NCBI GenBank assembly: GCA_964501335.1
Contig: CAZCTC010000002.1
Location: forward strand, 62,001-126,000
Length of the DNA: 64,000 bases
Reading direction: 5' to 3'
DNA from: CAZCTC01 sp964501335
GTDB taxonomy: Bacteria > Chloroflexota > Anaerolineae > B4-G1 > SLSP01
In this document: positions 26,305 to 36,347 of the stretch, piece after piece
Numbering within the stretch: the stretch's first letter is position 1
Layout of the letters: each line of letters begins with the position of its first letter
Translations under genes and position numbers: made by a program
The notes under the pieces: generated by a model
What the model was told of the DNA's origin: nothing
The model's input: the letters and a program-made list of their open reading frames with translations, nothing else
Databases searched by the model: none

Positions 26305-27483
26305 ATGCACACTCGCAAACTTTATCCGCTCATAACCACATTGATCGTGCTCTCCATCTCATTAGGATGTATGGGCACCTCCCGTACCACGCCCAAACCG
26401 ACTTTGGTTCCTACATCTACAGCCGTACCCACCTCTCTCAGCCCGATAACGGCACCCTCCGGCACCCTCATCGAACTCCAAACCCAGGTAGAAAATGTCT
26501 CCCAGGCAGTTCAAAATTCCGTCGTCAATATCACAGTCAGCAGTACCAGTTATGACTTCTTCATGAACCCGGTACCACAGGAAGGAAGCGGGACCGGCTT
26601 TGTCTACGACGATCAGGGACACATCGTCACCAATTACCACGTCATCGAAAATGCCGATCAAGTTACCGTAAATCTACCGAACGGCGCACTCCAACAGGCC
26701 ACCATTGTCGGCACCGACCCAACCAACGATCTGGCCGTCATTCAAATCGATCCCACCGATCTGGAACTGATCCCCATTCCGCTGGCCGATTCCACCCGAC
26801 TCCGCGTGGGGCAATTCGTCGTCGCAATCGGCAATCCTTTCGGGCTGCAACACACCGTCACCTTCGGCATCATCAGCAGCCTGGGACGAATCATCGACAG
26901 CCCGGACGGCCGTTATATCGGTGAAGCCATCCAGACCGATGCCGCCATCAACCCCGGCAATTCCGGCGGTCCCTTGCTGGATCTGGAAGGTCGGGTCATC
27001 GGCGTAAATTCGCAAATCGTCAGCACCAGCCAGGACAACGCCGGAATCGGCTTTGCCATTCCGGTAAACACCGTCCGCCGCGTCGTTCCCGAACTGATTT
27101 CCCAGGGGCGCTATCGCCACCCCTGGATGGGCTTGCAGTTCTTCGCTTCGGGATTGACGCCCCAACTGGCCAAAGATCTGGAAAGTTACGGAGCCCCCAC
27201 CACGCCCGATCATGGGATTCTAATTCTGGGAGTAGAACGAGGCTCGGCCGCAGCAAATGCCGGATTGCGAGGAGGACAGAAAAACATCCGTGTAGGACGC
27301 AGCCAGTTGCCGGTAGGAGGAGATGTCATTACCGCGATCAATGATGTGACCATGAACGAACCCAGCACACTGATGGCTTATCTGGAAGCCAATACGCAGG
27401 TAGGAGATACCATTCAGGTCACCATCATCCGCGATGGAGAAACCCTAACAATTCCGGTCACCCTGCAAGAACGGCCTCAGTAA
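26305..27483 (+). CDS. HtrA/DegP-like trypsin-type serine protease, lipoprotein
   Basis: Envelope quality-control protease, 392 aa. The start at 26305 has AAGGAG 7 nt upstream. A hydrophobic signal ends in SLGC (Cys22), suggesting a lipoprotein, followed by a Thr/Pro linker. The protease domain carries the triad His112 (TNYHVIE), Asp142 (TNDLAVI) and Ser220 (NPGNSGGPL). One C-terminal PDZ domain follows (about residues 285-385: GILILGVERGSAAANAGL ... GDVITAINDVTM). One PDZ is typical of DegS/HtrA rather than DegP, which has two. It is placed after the chaperone genes and may share a stress role. The gene ends facing trmFO across strong hairpins. Confidence 0.9.
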   Translation: MHTRKLYPLITTLIVLSISLGCMGTSRTTPKPTLVPTSTAVPTSLSPITAPSGTLIELQTQVENVSQAVQNSVVNITVSSTSYDFFMNPVPQEGSGTGFVYDDQGHIVTNYHVIENADQVTVNLPNGALQQATIVGTDPTNDLAVIQIDPTDLELIPIPLADSTRLRVGQFVVAIGNPFGLQHTVTFGIISSLGRIIDSPDGRYIGEAIQTDAAINPGNSGGPLLDLEGRVIGVNSQIVSTSQDNAGIGFAIPVNTVRRVVPELISQGRYRHPWMGLQFFASGLTPQLAKDLESYGAPTTPDHGILILGVERGSAAANAGLRGGQKNIRVGRSQLPVGGDVITAINDVTMNEPSTLMAYLEANTQVGDTIQVTIIRDGETLTIPVTLQERPQ

Positions 27484-27532
27484 TTTTCAACCTGTGTGGT
27501 TGGCCCGAAAAACATCGAAGAAAAAGCCTATA

Positions 27533-27562
27533 TTTTCGCGGGCTGCGGAAGGCCCGCGAAAA
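27533..27562. terminator. Hairpin between convergent genes (first)
   Basis: Perfect 11-bp arms 27533-27543 and 27552-27562, stem opening TTTTCGCGGGC. It lies 50 nt past the HtrA-like stop. Confidence 0.5.
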
Positions 27563-27572
27563 CATAACAAAA

Positions 27573-27626
27573 AACTTTCTATGATTCGTGGCCGCCGTAA
27601 ACGGCGGCCACGAATCATAGAAAGTT
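27573..27626. terminator. 26-bp perfect hairpin between convergent genes (second)
   Basis: Arms 27573-27598 and 27601-27626 are exact complements with a 2-nt centre. It lies 9 nt from the trmFO stop (27635) and can serve as a bidirectional terminator, with A/T-rich flanks on both sides. Confidence 0.6.
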
Positions 27627-27634
27627 CTGTTACC

Positions 27635-28975
27635 CTACACTTCCGGCAATGCCAGATCAACCAGCCACTTCGTCATAGCCGCCAACGCCCGCTTTGAATA
27701 GGCGGCCCCGCGATCGCGCTTGCTGCGGATGCGTTGGGTCAGCTCCGGCATCAGCCCAAAATTGGCCTTCATCGGCTGAAAATTTTTGGCCTCGGCATGC
27801 GTAATGTAATGAATCAACGCCCCCACCATCGTTTCCGGCGGCGGCACTACCAGTTCCTGCCCCAAAATCAGCCGGGCGGCATTGATACCGGCCAGCCATC
27901 CTCCGGCAATATTCCCGGCGTAACCTTCCAAACCAGCTATCTGCCCGGCAAAAATAAGATCCGGGCGCGCCTGCAACTGCAAGGTCGGTGCCAACAACCG
28001 GGGAGCATTGAGATAGGTATTGCGATGCATCGATCCATAACGCACAAAATGGGCCTGTTCCAACCCGGGGATCAAACGTAATACCCGATCCTGCTCGCCA
28101 TATTTCAAATTTGTCTGGAAGCCGACCAGATTGTATAAAGTCCCGGCCGCATTATCCTGACGCAACTGCACTACAGCATGAGGGCGATGCCCGGTCCGTG
28201 GATCAGTCAGGCCCACCGGACGCAAAGGCCCAAAAGCCAAAGCCTGCTCTCCCCGTCCGGCCAGAATTTCGACAGGCAGACAGGCCTCAAAAAATTGCGC
28301 CTCCTGCCGCTCAAAATCCCGCAGCTCAATCCGTTCCGCATTGATCAAAGCTTCATAGAAACGACGGTACTCCGCTTCATCCATCGGGCAATTGATGTAA
28401 TCACCCTCTTCCTCCTCGCCGTGCCCGTACCGCGAAGCGCGAAAAGCAAGGTTGAAATCAATCGAATCCAGCTCCACAATCGGGGCAATGGCATCAAAGA
28501 AAAACAAAGCTTCGGTTCCCGTCAGCCCGATCAACGTTTCGGCCAGCGCTGGCGAAGTCAAAGGCCCGCTGGCCACCACCACCGGCCCTTCCTCCGGTAA
28601 AGTCGTCACCTCTTCACGGTGCAACGTAATCAGTGGATGTTCTAGAATCCGTCGGGTCACCTCAGCCGAAAAGCCTCCCCGATCCACCGCCAACGCACTG
28701 CCGGCGGGAACACGCTGCTGATCCGCAGCCGCCATCAACATCGAACCGGCCTGGCGGAGTTCAGCTTTAAGCACCCCAGCCGCCCGATCCAATCCGTCAG
28801 ACCCCAAAGAATTGGAGCAAATCAACTCTGCCAGCTGTTCGCCGGCATGGGCAGGGGTCATTTTCCCGGGCCGCATTTCATAAAGATGCACAGCCACCCC
28901 CAACCGGGCCGCCTGATAAGCCGCTTCACAACCGGCCAAACCGCCTCCAATAACCATCAACTCACGCTTCACCAT
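27635..28975 (-). CDS. trmFO: Methylenetetrahydrofolate-tRNA-(uracil-5-)-methyltransferase TrmFO
   Basis: Makes m5U54 in the T-loop of tRNA using methylenetetrahydrofolate and FAD; 446 aa, normal size. The FAD motif VIGGGLAGCEAAYQAARLG is at the N-terminus. Family signatures follow: YEMRP, CSNSLGSD, PAGSALAVDRGGFS, FFDAIAPIV, NCPMDEAEY, FGPLRPVGL, VVQLRQDN, NLVGFQTNLKYGEQ, GSMHRNTYLNAP and GQIAGLEGYAGNIAGGWLAGINAA. The start is uncertain by a codon: ATG 28975 touches the GGGAGGA site, and GTG 28972 would have better spacing. The 15-codon longer frame has no ribosome binding site. It is monocistronic, facing the HtrA-like gene. Confidence 0.95.
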   Translation of the reverse strand: MVKRELMVIGGGLAGCEAAYQAARLGVAVHLYEMRPGKMTPAHAGEQLAELICSNSLGSDGLDRAAGVLKAELRQAGSMLMAAADQQRVPAGSALAVDRGGFSAEVTRRILEHPLITLHREEVTTLPEEGPVVVASGPLTSPALAETLIGLTGTEALFFFDAIAPIVELDSIDFNLAFRASRYGHGEEEEGDYINCPMDEAEYRRFYEALINAERIELRDFERQEAQFFEACLPVEILAGRGEQALAFGPLRPVGLTDPRTGHRPHAVVQLRQDNAAGTLYNLVGFQTNLKYGEQDRVLRLIPGLEQAHFVRYGSMHRNTYLNAPRLLAPTLQLQARPDLIFAGQIAGLEGYAGNIAGGWLAGINAARLILGQELVVPPPETMVGALIHYITHAEAKNFQPMKANFGLMPELTQRIRSKRDRGAAYSKRALAAMTKWLVDLALPEV

Positions 28976-29027
28976 TCCTCCCTGATTACGATGTAAAAAA
29001 TTACGCCGGCTTTGATACAAAAGAAGA

Positions 29028-29052
29028 CCTGAGTCGCCATCTGGCGCTCAGG
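29028..29052 (-). terminator. Terminator of the DUF2007-like gene
   Basis: CCTGAG.CGCCA (29028-29039) pairs with TGGCGCTCAGG (29042-29052), with one bulged T. On the minus strand a GTCTTCTTTTG U-rich run follows. Confidence 0.6.
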
Positions 29053-29187
29053 CCCTTTCCTAAATTCGGGCAAACCGAAATTCGAGTTAGCCTGAAATTG
29101 ATCCGCCCTTTACCTGCATTTAATCTGCCAATCCGGCGCGGTTCAACTCAAAGCTCTGCGGCTATGCTAAAAACACTATCCGCAAGG

Positions 29188-29469
29188 TTAGTCCGATGGT
29201 TTGAGATCCTTCGGGATAGAAAAATGCTCTCCGGTAGGCGGTTCAGCCGTTAATAGATTGCGTGCTTCATCGCTCCACTCAACTGGCACCATCACCCGCA
29301 CCTGGCTAAACTCCGTAGAAGGTTCTTCCGGCGCGGTTCCAATGGCTTCATAGCTGAGCATTACCGGAATACCAGCACTTTCCAAGGCCCCACGGACCAC
29401 CATTGCTCTCAACATTCCCTGCGTAACATACACAGTAACAAGTCCAATTTGACTCTCGTTGATTGCCAT
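29188..29469 (-). CDS. DUF2007-like small signal-transducing-type protein
   Basis: 93 aa with a good GGAGGTG site at the 29469 start. VTVYVTQGMLRAMVVRGALESAGIPVMLSYE followed by VRVMVPVEWSDEARNLL matches the usual DUF2007 layout (inter-domain shuttle of two small beta-alpha units and a 'V.VP..D...A..LL' end). Members are annotated as putative prokaryotic signal-transducing proteins; no biochemical function is established. Monocistronic, with its own terminator at 29028-29052. Confidence 0.65.
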   Translation of the reverse strand: MAINESQIGLVTVYVTQGMLRAMVVRGALESAGIPVMLSYEAIGTAPEEPSTEFSQVRVMVPVEWSDEARNLLTAEPPTGEHFSIPKDLKPSD

Positions 29470-29542
29470 GGCACACCTCCTCTCTGTATAGCTATAGTGT
29501 GAAGCATTTTCAAAGATTTGTCAATCCCTATATCTAACGGGG

Positions 29543-29570
29543 TTGCGTGCCTACCTATTCCTGGTATAAT
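29543..29570 (+). promoter_or_regulatory. Promoter of the unknown two-gene operon
   Basis: TTGCGT (29543-29548), 16-nt spacer, perfect TATAAT (29565-29570) with an extended -10 TGG. The gene starts 42 nt downstream. Confidence 0.65.
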
Positions 29571-29612
29571 GCGGGCGCATGTTTTCAATGCCTGTCACAG
29601 GTGGGGGACCGA

Positions 29613-31178
29613 ATGAGCGAGAATGCCCTGAAACACGGCCAAGCCTGGGAAGAGTTTGCTGTTCAGCCCAGAGATCTGGATTATTTAATTAATTTAATGG
29701 TCGAAACTGAACAGCCATTTTCCCTTGACAAATTGGCCAAGGCCCTGGTGGAACAGCGCCACCAGGAAACCGCAGATCAAATGCACCAAACGCTGGTTCA
29801 GGGTCGAATCTATCGCCCCAAAGAATCCTATCAGGTAGGAGAGAAGCTAATTCTCCCCCAACTTGAAAATCGCTTTGGAGATGTTATAGCTGTACGCCTC
29901 GGCCATAATCCTGAATATCCGTCGTTCCAGGTACTTAAAATTCGCCTGGAAGATGGGAGTGAACATGAATATGCGGCGGCGCTGCAGCATCCACATCCTT
30001 TAAACGATGCAGTATATCAGCCACCCAAAGAAGAAACGGCTGACAGCCTTTACGAACAATACGGCACCTTCGTTCGAGAAGAGCTACACCTCAAACTGGA
30101 AAGTTCTTCCCAATTTGTTTCTGTGGGAGAACAATGGTTTGTCCGCGATCTCTTGATGGAAGTGCCGGCCTGGCAACTTAACATCGCTGAAGCTCTGTTG
30201 GATATGGCGGGAGGTGGTCCGTTGCCGACCATCGATTTCCTGACCGAAATGGATTTACCCAAAGAAATTCCACAACCTTTACAAATTTTCTGCCTGGAAT
30301 ATGCACTGAGTCAGGATCATCGTTTTGATGAAGTGGGCCCCACCGGTCAAGGAGTCTGGTATCTGCGCCGGATGGAACCGCAAGGAGTGCGCGAAACGCC
30401 GGCTACCCTGCGCTACATCCCTATCCCTTACAACCGGGGTTTGCTGGGTGAAAATGCCTTGGCGTTGGAAAACCGCGTAGATGATGAATGGGCCGAAAAT
30501 ACTTTTCCCGGAAAATCGGAAATTTCTCTTTCGGTTCTGCTTTCCTATCCCCACTGGCGTTGCGGCACATTGCCCTTAACGGCCCGTCTCAAGAAATTCT
30601 TCCCCACCGCCCGACTAACGGATCGCATCCGCTTTAGTTTTGTGGATGGCGAAACCCGGGAAGAATTTTCAGGCTGGGTAGTGCGAAGCGGCTATTATGT
30701 CTACGGACTGGAAAGCTGGTATCAGCAGATCAAAATCGGCGTCGGCGCCTACATTGATCTACGTCAGGGAGAAAGTCCCGACACTATCATCATTCAGGCC
30801 CGGCCGCTGCGTTCCAAGCGCGGAGAATGGCTGCGTACAGCGACAGTCGAAGGCAACAAACTGGCCTTTGATATGACCCGTGTTCCGGTCAGCTGTGAGT
30901 TCGATGAACAGGCTGCCATCGCTGTCCCAGATCCGGCAGCCGTCGATGCGCTGGCCGAAAAACTACGCCGCCAGTCGTTGGATTTACTGGTCGAAGAAAT
31001 ATTCCGCGAACTGGCCGTGCTCAGCCTGCAACGTGCAGTCCACGCGGTAACTCTTTACAGTGCCATCAACCTGATCCGCCGGGTCGCTCCGGCTCCCTTG
31101 TTGGCGGCCCTTTCTACGGCCCCCCGGTATGTTTCGCTGGGCGATAACTACTGGGCCTACCGAGGTGACGAAGCATGA
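29613..31178 (+). CDS. Unknown large protein, first gene of a coupled pair
   Basis: 521 aa, start at 29613 (MSENALKHG) with GGGGGA upstream. Cytosolic by composition: no signal or membrane segment. I do not recognise the family. Visible features are a helical N-terminus with LINLMVETEQPFSLDKLAKALVEQRHQE (a possible winged-helix-like start), a middle with NRFGDVIAVRLGHNPEYPSFQVLKI that resembles a small beta barrel, and a helical C-terminus. The stop overlaps the next ATG (ATGA), so the two products are probably made together and may form a complex. It lies between DUF2007-like and tRNA-Arg. Confidence 0.7.
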   Translation: MSENALKHGQAWEEFAVQPRDLDYLINLMVETEQPFSLDKLAKALVEQRHQETADQMHQTLVQGRIYRPKESYQVGEKLILPQLENRFGDVIAVRLGHNPEYPSFQVLKIRLEDGSEHEYAAALQHPHPLNDAVYQPPKEETADSLYEQYGTFVREELHLKLESSSQFVSVGEQWFVRDLLMEVPAWQLNIAEALLDMAGGGPLPTIDFLTEMDLPKEIPQPLQIFCLEYALSQDHRFDEVGPTGQGVWYLRRMEPQGVRETPATLRYIPIPYNRGLLGENALALENRVDDEWAENTFPGKSEISLSVLLSYPHWRCGTLPLTARLKKFFPTARLTDRIRFSFVDGETREEFSGWVVRSGYYVYGLESWYQQIKIGVGAYIDLRQGESPDTIIIQARPLRSKRGEWLRTATVEGNKLAFDMTRVPVSCEFDEQAAIAVPDPAAVDALAEKLRRQSLDLLVEEIFRELAVLSLQRAVHAVTLYSAINLIRRVAPAPLLAALSTAPRYVSLGDNYWAYRGDEA

Positions 31179-31385
31179 CCAATCTGCCTGCTGTTCCATC
31201 CCTGGCCGGATTCATCAAGCCTACGCTTGACACACTTTTTCATATTGATTATGATTGGTGGGTGAAACGGGGAGTGGATCTCAATGTCGAGTTGGTGGCA
31301 CACCTTTGCCCGGAACACAAAGCCACCTATGCTGGACAACGACTCAACGAGAAAATCGATTGGATCGATATGCAAACCGGAGAAG

Positions 31386-33341
<1,956 letters not shown>

Positions 33342-33526
33342 GGACCCTCCTGCCGCCAGTGTACCACACCTGAAAACGGCGTTTCAACCCAAATGATACG
33401 CAATACCTCTTGCAATCTGAAAATTATTACACTGTGTAATAAAATCCGGGTGGATTTTTAAATAAAACAGGTCTGGCGTGCACTTTTGGTTGACGGTGAT
33501 TTTAGTTATATGATAAATTTTTCGGC
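33342..33526. other. Recombinase upstream region
   Basis: No gene seen. It contains a TTACACTGTGTAA palindrome (about 33427-33439) and AT-rich promoter-like DNA. TTGACG at 33490-33495 with ATAAAT 17 nt later (33513-33518) could drive the small plus-strand ORF at 33527, whose ATG would then be nearly leaderless. Confidence 0.35.
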
Positions 33527-33709
33527 ATGGAAAATATCGATATCGAACTATGGAGAATCTTCGAGGTGGCCGGCCTGCTGGCCGCAGTCCAGGCCGGAGT
33601 TGGTGAGGGGGCCGCAGCCGAAGAGATTGATAATCCCATCCAAATCGAATCAGAAGAAGAGCCGGGATATCTGCGAATATTCGCAGATGCAAAAAGCGCC
33701 CGGCAGTGA
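33527..33709 (+). CDS. Doubtful small acidic ORF (60 aa)
   Basis: Begins MENIDIELWRIFEVAGLL and becomes Glu/Ala-rich. There is no ribosome binding site, but a promoter-like TTGACG/ATAAAT places the transcript start at or near the ATG, so a leaderless message is possible. The stop codon lies in the loop of the terminator at 33691-33723, and the 20-bp palindrome (33669-33688) is within the frame. It may be noncoding. Confidence 0.3.
   Translation: MENIDIELWRIFEVAGLLAAVQAGVGEGAAAEEIDNPIQIESEEEPGYLRIFADAKSARQ
33669..33688. repeat. 20-bp perfect palindrome, copy 1
   Basis: ATCTGCGAATATTCGCAGAT, followed at once by GC, an A-run and a GC-rich terminator. The same palindrome plus terminator arrangement is present in inverted orientation at 51239-51290. 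Confidence 0.75.
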
Positions 33710-33723
33710 GCCGGGCGCTTTTT
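33691..33723. terminator. Bidirectional intrinsic terminator between convergent units
   Basis: Perfect 14-bp arms (33691-33704 / 33710-33723) with an A-run before and a T-run after. It ends the minus-strand lysogeny cluster (stop 33726) and anything coming from 33527. Confidence 0.85.
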
Positions 33724-33725
33724 CG

Positions 33726-33911
33726 TTATTCTGGATAAACTGCTTTTTCTATTCCATCGAATGCCATTTTAAAACGTTTTACAAATGTCTTTACCCACTC
33801 GTCGGGGGGTAGCTTTTCGTCTACTGAATTATCCATCGAAGTTTTAGCGATTCTGTATGCGGCTTCTATCAATGCAACTTTCTCGTTGTCCGAATGAAAC
33901 ATTACTTCCAT
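33726..33911 (-). CDS. Small phage protein (61 aa), unknown
   Basis: Start at 33911 (MEVMFHSDNEKVALIEAAYRIAK) chosen for GAGAGGAG 9 nt upstream; the longer frame to 33983 has none. Soluble and helical, with a Pro-rich DEKLPPDEW middle. Last gene of the minus-strand lysogeny cluster, ending at the strong terminator. No family recognised. Confidence 0.6.
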   Translation of the reverse strand: MEVMFHSDNEKVALIEAAYRIAKTSMDNSVDEKLPPDEWVKTFVKRFKMAFDGIEKAVYPE

Positions 33912-33955
33912 ATGTATAATCTCCTCTCTAAGATTTTTTAACCAGTTTCCTGGTT

Positions 33956-34756
33956 TTATTTCGTAGTGACCTCGATCGACCATGGGCCCGTCGCCGTGAC
34001 AACAACTACTTTTGTTCCGCTTCCCGCCATGACCGTACCCTCGTAAGGTGCAATTTCGTTGACGGCCAGGTCGCGGCCGGTTCCGCTGTAGGTCCAGATC
34101 ACGAAATTACCGTCAGCCTGGCCGGCATCGATCCTGAACAGGTCTGGGTTGTCGCCATTCAGGAAAAATACGTCTGACCCGGTTCCGGTAATCGTTCCAG
34201 GAATAGACTCGATGCGCATCGACTCAAACGGCAAAATGGCGATTTCCCAGCTCCCTGAGGCGGTAATTTCAAACCGCGCCGTCTCTTCGCCGTCCATGAA
34301 ATCGAGCGGCAGCGTCCCCTGGTATTTCCCGATTTCATTGACTAGCAAATCAATCTTATCCCCGTCAGCCCCATAGTTTTTGACTACGAAATTACCACCG
34401 CCAGTATAGGTAATCTTTACAATTGCCGGCCCTGGGAATTTCTCCACATCGACGACAGAATCGCCCCTTCCGCTCAAAACGATCGGTGTGGGTGTCGGGG
34501 TTGGCGTGGCTGTAGGCCTGGGGGTATTGGTCGGGCCTGGGGTTCTAGTCGGCGGCCGCGGAGTGAAGGTGGGCCTGGGCGTGTAGGTAGGTTTGGGGGT
34601 TTGCGTTGGGGCGTTGGCCGTCATTTCGGCCCGGGCGGTCGCAGTGGCTTTGAATTGAGGACTTGATCCAGTAATAGCGGAAATGATAAAACAGATGAGG
34701 CAGAAAACAGTGATGGCTCCAACGACAGCAGCGGCGATCTTCCAGGAAGTTTTCAT
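33956..34756 (-). CDS. Membrane-anchored protein with Thr-Pro stalk and two repeated beta domains
   Basis: 266 aa, AAGGAG ribosome binding site. One transmembrane anchor (residues 8-30), then a Thr/Pro/Arg-rich stalk (about 40-90, repeated TPRPT units) typical of surface-exposed linkers. Two homologous ~75-residue beta domains follow: GNFVVKNYGADGDKIDLLVNEIGKY then GNFVIWTYSGTGRDLAVNEIAPY, each ending in a 'SGSWEI' or 'TGPWSIEV' strand. It resembles small host-like extracellular proteins of this lineage. Being in the repressor-side cluster, it may be expressed in the lysogen and alter the cell surface; that is an inference. Confidence 0.65.
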   Translation of the reverse strand: MKTSWKIAAAVVGAITVFCLICFIISAITGSSPQFKATATARAEMTANAPTQTPKPTYTPRPTFTPRPPTRTPGPTNTPRPTATPTPTPTPIVLSGRGDSVVDVEKFPGPAIVKITYTGGGNFVVKNYGADGDKIDLLVNEIGKYQGTLPLDFMDGEETARFEITASGSWEIAILPFESMRIESIPGTITGTGSDVFFLNGDNPDLFRIDAGQADGNFVIWTYSGTGRDLAVNEIAPYEGTVMAGSGTKVVVVTATGPWSIEVTTK

Positions 34757-34839
34757 CGGGGGATCTCCTTGAGGGGGTATTTAACGCCGGCCAGGGAGAC
34801 CGACGCTACCGACTGATTTTATAAATTTTACCGATCTCC

Positions 34840-35295
34840 TTACGTTTTTATCTTTGAAACCGTACCATTTGAAAACCAAATATAATTAGCGCCGCCATTT
34901 TTACGCGGGGTTCCGTAAATCCATCGTTCTTTGACAATCCCAGTTTTTGTTATCTCTTTGTCATCTATAGAATTAGGAAATCCCCATGACAATTTTACCA
35001 TCTCTTCGGTCATTCCGATTGCTATTTTCCCGTCCAAAATTCTATTACAAGTTACTTCTCCCCATTCTGACATTTTAGATCTGACATATGCAATATTTCT
35101 CAGGCGCTGCTGTTTTATAGCCTCCTGATCCTGGAAATACTTTATTATTTGTTGAGCTATTCCAATGCCTATAATTATAAGTCCGATGATAAACAGCCCG
35201 GAACCTATTGGATTGACACGATTTCCATCGTAGGTTGAATACATAGAACAACACCCAATGGAGGAAACGAGTACTCCGATAATGATTGTGATCAT
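34840..35295 (-). CDS. Membrane protein with BamE/SmpA-like C-terminal domain
   Basis: 151 aa from 35295 (MITIIIGVLV) with GGAGAG upstream; the longer frame has no ribosome binding site and overlaps another gene. Two membrane helices (about 1-20 and 35-55) are followed by a cytosolic or external region. DGKIAIGMTEEMVKLSWGFP ... ERWIYG ... YIWFSNGTVSKI has the pattern of the BamE/SmpA-OmlA two-beta-alpha fold. In a prophage its role is unknown. It belongs to the repressor-linked cluster of membrane proteins. Confidence 0.6.
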   Translation of the reverse strand: MITIIIGVLVSSIGCCSMYSTYDGNRVNPIGSGLFIIGLIIIGIGIAQQIIKYFQDQEAIKQQRLRNIAYVRSKMSEWGEVTCNRILDGKIAIGMTEEMVKLSWGFPNSIDDKEITKTGIVKERWIYGTPRKNGGANYIWFSNGTVSKIKT

Positions 35296-35306
35296 AAGAC
35301 TCTCCG

Positions 35307-35468
35307 TTACGGAAGCGCAAATCCAAATGCAATGATAATAACCCCGAGAACTATCCCCGAGATTCCCGGCCAGGAGATTCCGCGTTTCTGTTTCCGGCTC
35401 CAGATCAGATACCAAACTGCGATTGCTACACTTAACGTTCCAGCTACCAAAACCATAGATCTCAGCAT
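35307..35468 (-). CDS. 53-aa two-helix membrane protein
   Basis: ATG at 35466-35468, stop at 35307-35309. The product MLRSMVLVAGTLSVAIAVWY continues through a basic SRKQKRG turn to a second hydrophobic helix (IVLGVIIIAFGFALP), a clear hairpin membrane protein. It sits tightly between two other membrane genes (8-nt gap upstream, 11 nt downstream), which supports coding. AGGGG precedes the start. No family recognised. Confidence 0.6.
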   Translation of the reverse strand: MLRSMVLVAGTLSVAIAVWYLIWSRKQKRGISWPGISGIVLGVIIIAFGFALP

Positions 35469-35476
35469 AGTGGCCC

Positions 35477-35953
35477 CTACTTTGGTAAAATGGAATCTTC
35501 CAGCATTTTAACGACAAGCAGTTCCATAATCATAAAAAATACAGGGATCGTAAATCCAACGATTACCCAGGTGATAAACTGAATCGCCGGCGTGAACAGC
35601 ATGGCGATCGCCCCGAGGAGAAAAACGATCATGCCGTAAATCCCCACAATGGTAATCCCGATATCTGGGACCTGGGCGATCCGGAACCGATCTGTGCGCC
35701 ATTCCAGATTTCGCCAGATGGATCTGATCCAGGGATGAACGCTCCAGCGGACGACCGATGCGCCGGCATCGTTTTCGCAAAAGCAGAATCTTGAAATCAG
35801 TGGAAGGAAAATACGGCAAAGGAGCCGCTTAAATTTTGATTCTGGAAGAGGGGCTTCCAGAACTTCAGTATCGGCCTTCATCGAAAGGAAGGTATAGCGC
35901 CGCTGCTCTGGTGTGAGCTTTTTGAATTCCGAATTGAAGTAGTTCTGACTCAT
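35477..35953 (-). CDS. Membrane protein co-translated with the repressor
   Basis: 158 aa. The ATG overlaps the repressor stop as ATGA, so translation is coupled. A soluble N-terminal half (FKKLTPEQRRYTFLSM ... KRLLCRIFLPLISRFCFCEN) is followed by two strong C-terminal membrane helices (GIYGMIVFLLGAIAMLF and FITWVIVGFTIPVFFMIMELL). Position directly behind the repressor suggests lysogen expression; superinfection exclusion is one possible role. No family recognised. Confidence 0.65.
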   Translation of the reverse strand: MSQNYFNSEFKKLTPEQRRYTFLSMKADTEVLEAPLPESKFKRLLCRIFLPLISRFCFCENDAGASVVRWSVHPWIRSIWRNLEWRTDRFRIAQVPDIGITIVGIYGMIVFLLGAIAMLFTPAIQFITWVIVGFTIPVFFMIMELLVVKMLEDSILPK

Positions 35954-36336
35954 TCCGTCTGTGATTCTGGTTTGGTTATCGCCGTTGATCTCCGGCCCCT
36001 TCCCTCGGTAAGAAATCGCATGTACTCAATCACGTGCTCTTTTTCCTCGTCGGTAAGGTCTCCAAACAGCATACTGGCCTGTAGATCGATGCTGCTTTCT
36101 CCGGTTCCCTCGATTTCTGATCCTGGGATGGCCGGCATCAGTCCGGCCTTCTGCATCACGAATTCGGGCTGCAAGCCCAATGCTTTCGCTATTGAAACAC
36201 ATGTTTTTGCAGTTGGGTTTCTCTGTCCTGAAATCAGCATACTAACGTAAGAGGGACTCAATCCCGATCTTGTCGAGAATTGAGCGCTATTGATTCCTCT
36301 TTTTTCTATTTCTTCTAAAAGCCAAGTTCCAAACAT
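35950..36336 (-). CDS. cI-like XRE-family repressor
   Basis: 128 aa. The helix-turn-helix (residues ~15-60: NSAQFSTRSGLSPSYVSMLISGQRNPTAKTCVSIAKALG) is a classic XRE fold. The C-terminus lacks a LexA/cI peptidase domain and ends in a charged helix (DLTDEEKEHVIEYMRFL). It likely keeps the prophage silent by binding TGAGAAGT sites at 36358-36427. No ribosome binding site precedes the ATG. A TATTGT -10-like box ends 11 nt upstream, so the message may be nearly leaderless, as for lambda cI from PRM. Confidence 0.8.
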   Translation of the reverse strand: MFGTWLLEEIEKRGINSAQFSTRSGLSPSYVSMLISGQRNPTAKTCVSIAKALGLQPEFVMQKAGLMPAIPGSEIEGTGESSIDLQASMLFGDLTDEEKEHVIEYMRFLTEGRGRRSTAITKPESQTE

Positions 36337-36347
36337 TTTTACAGTTT

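Noticed and set aside
33384..33692. 102-aa minus-strand ORF upstream of the recombinase
   Set aside because: Runs antisense through the terminator palindrome and the recombinase control region; no ribosome binding site.
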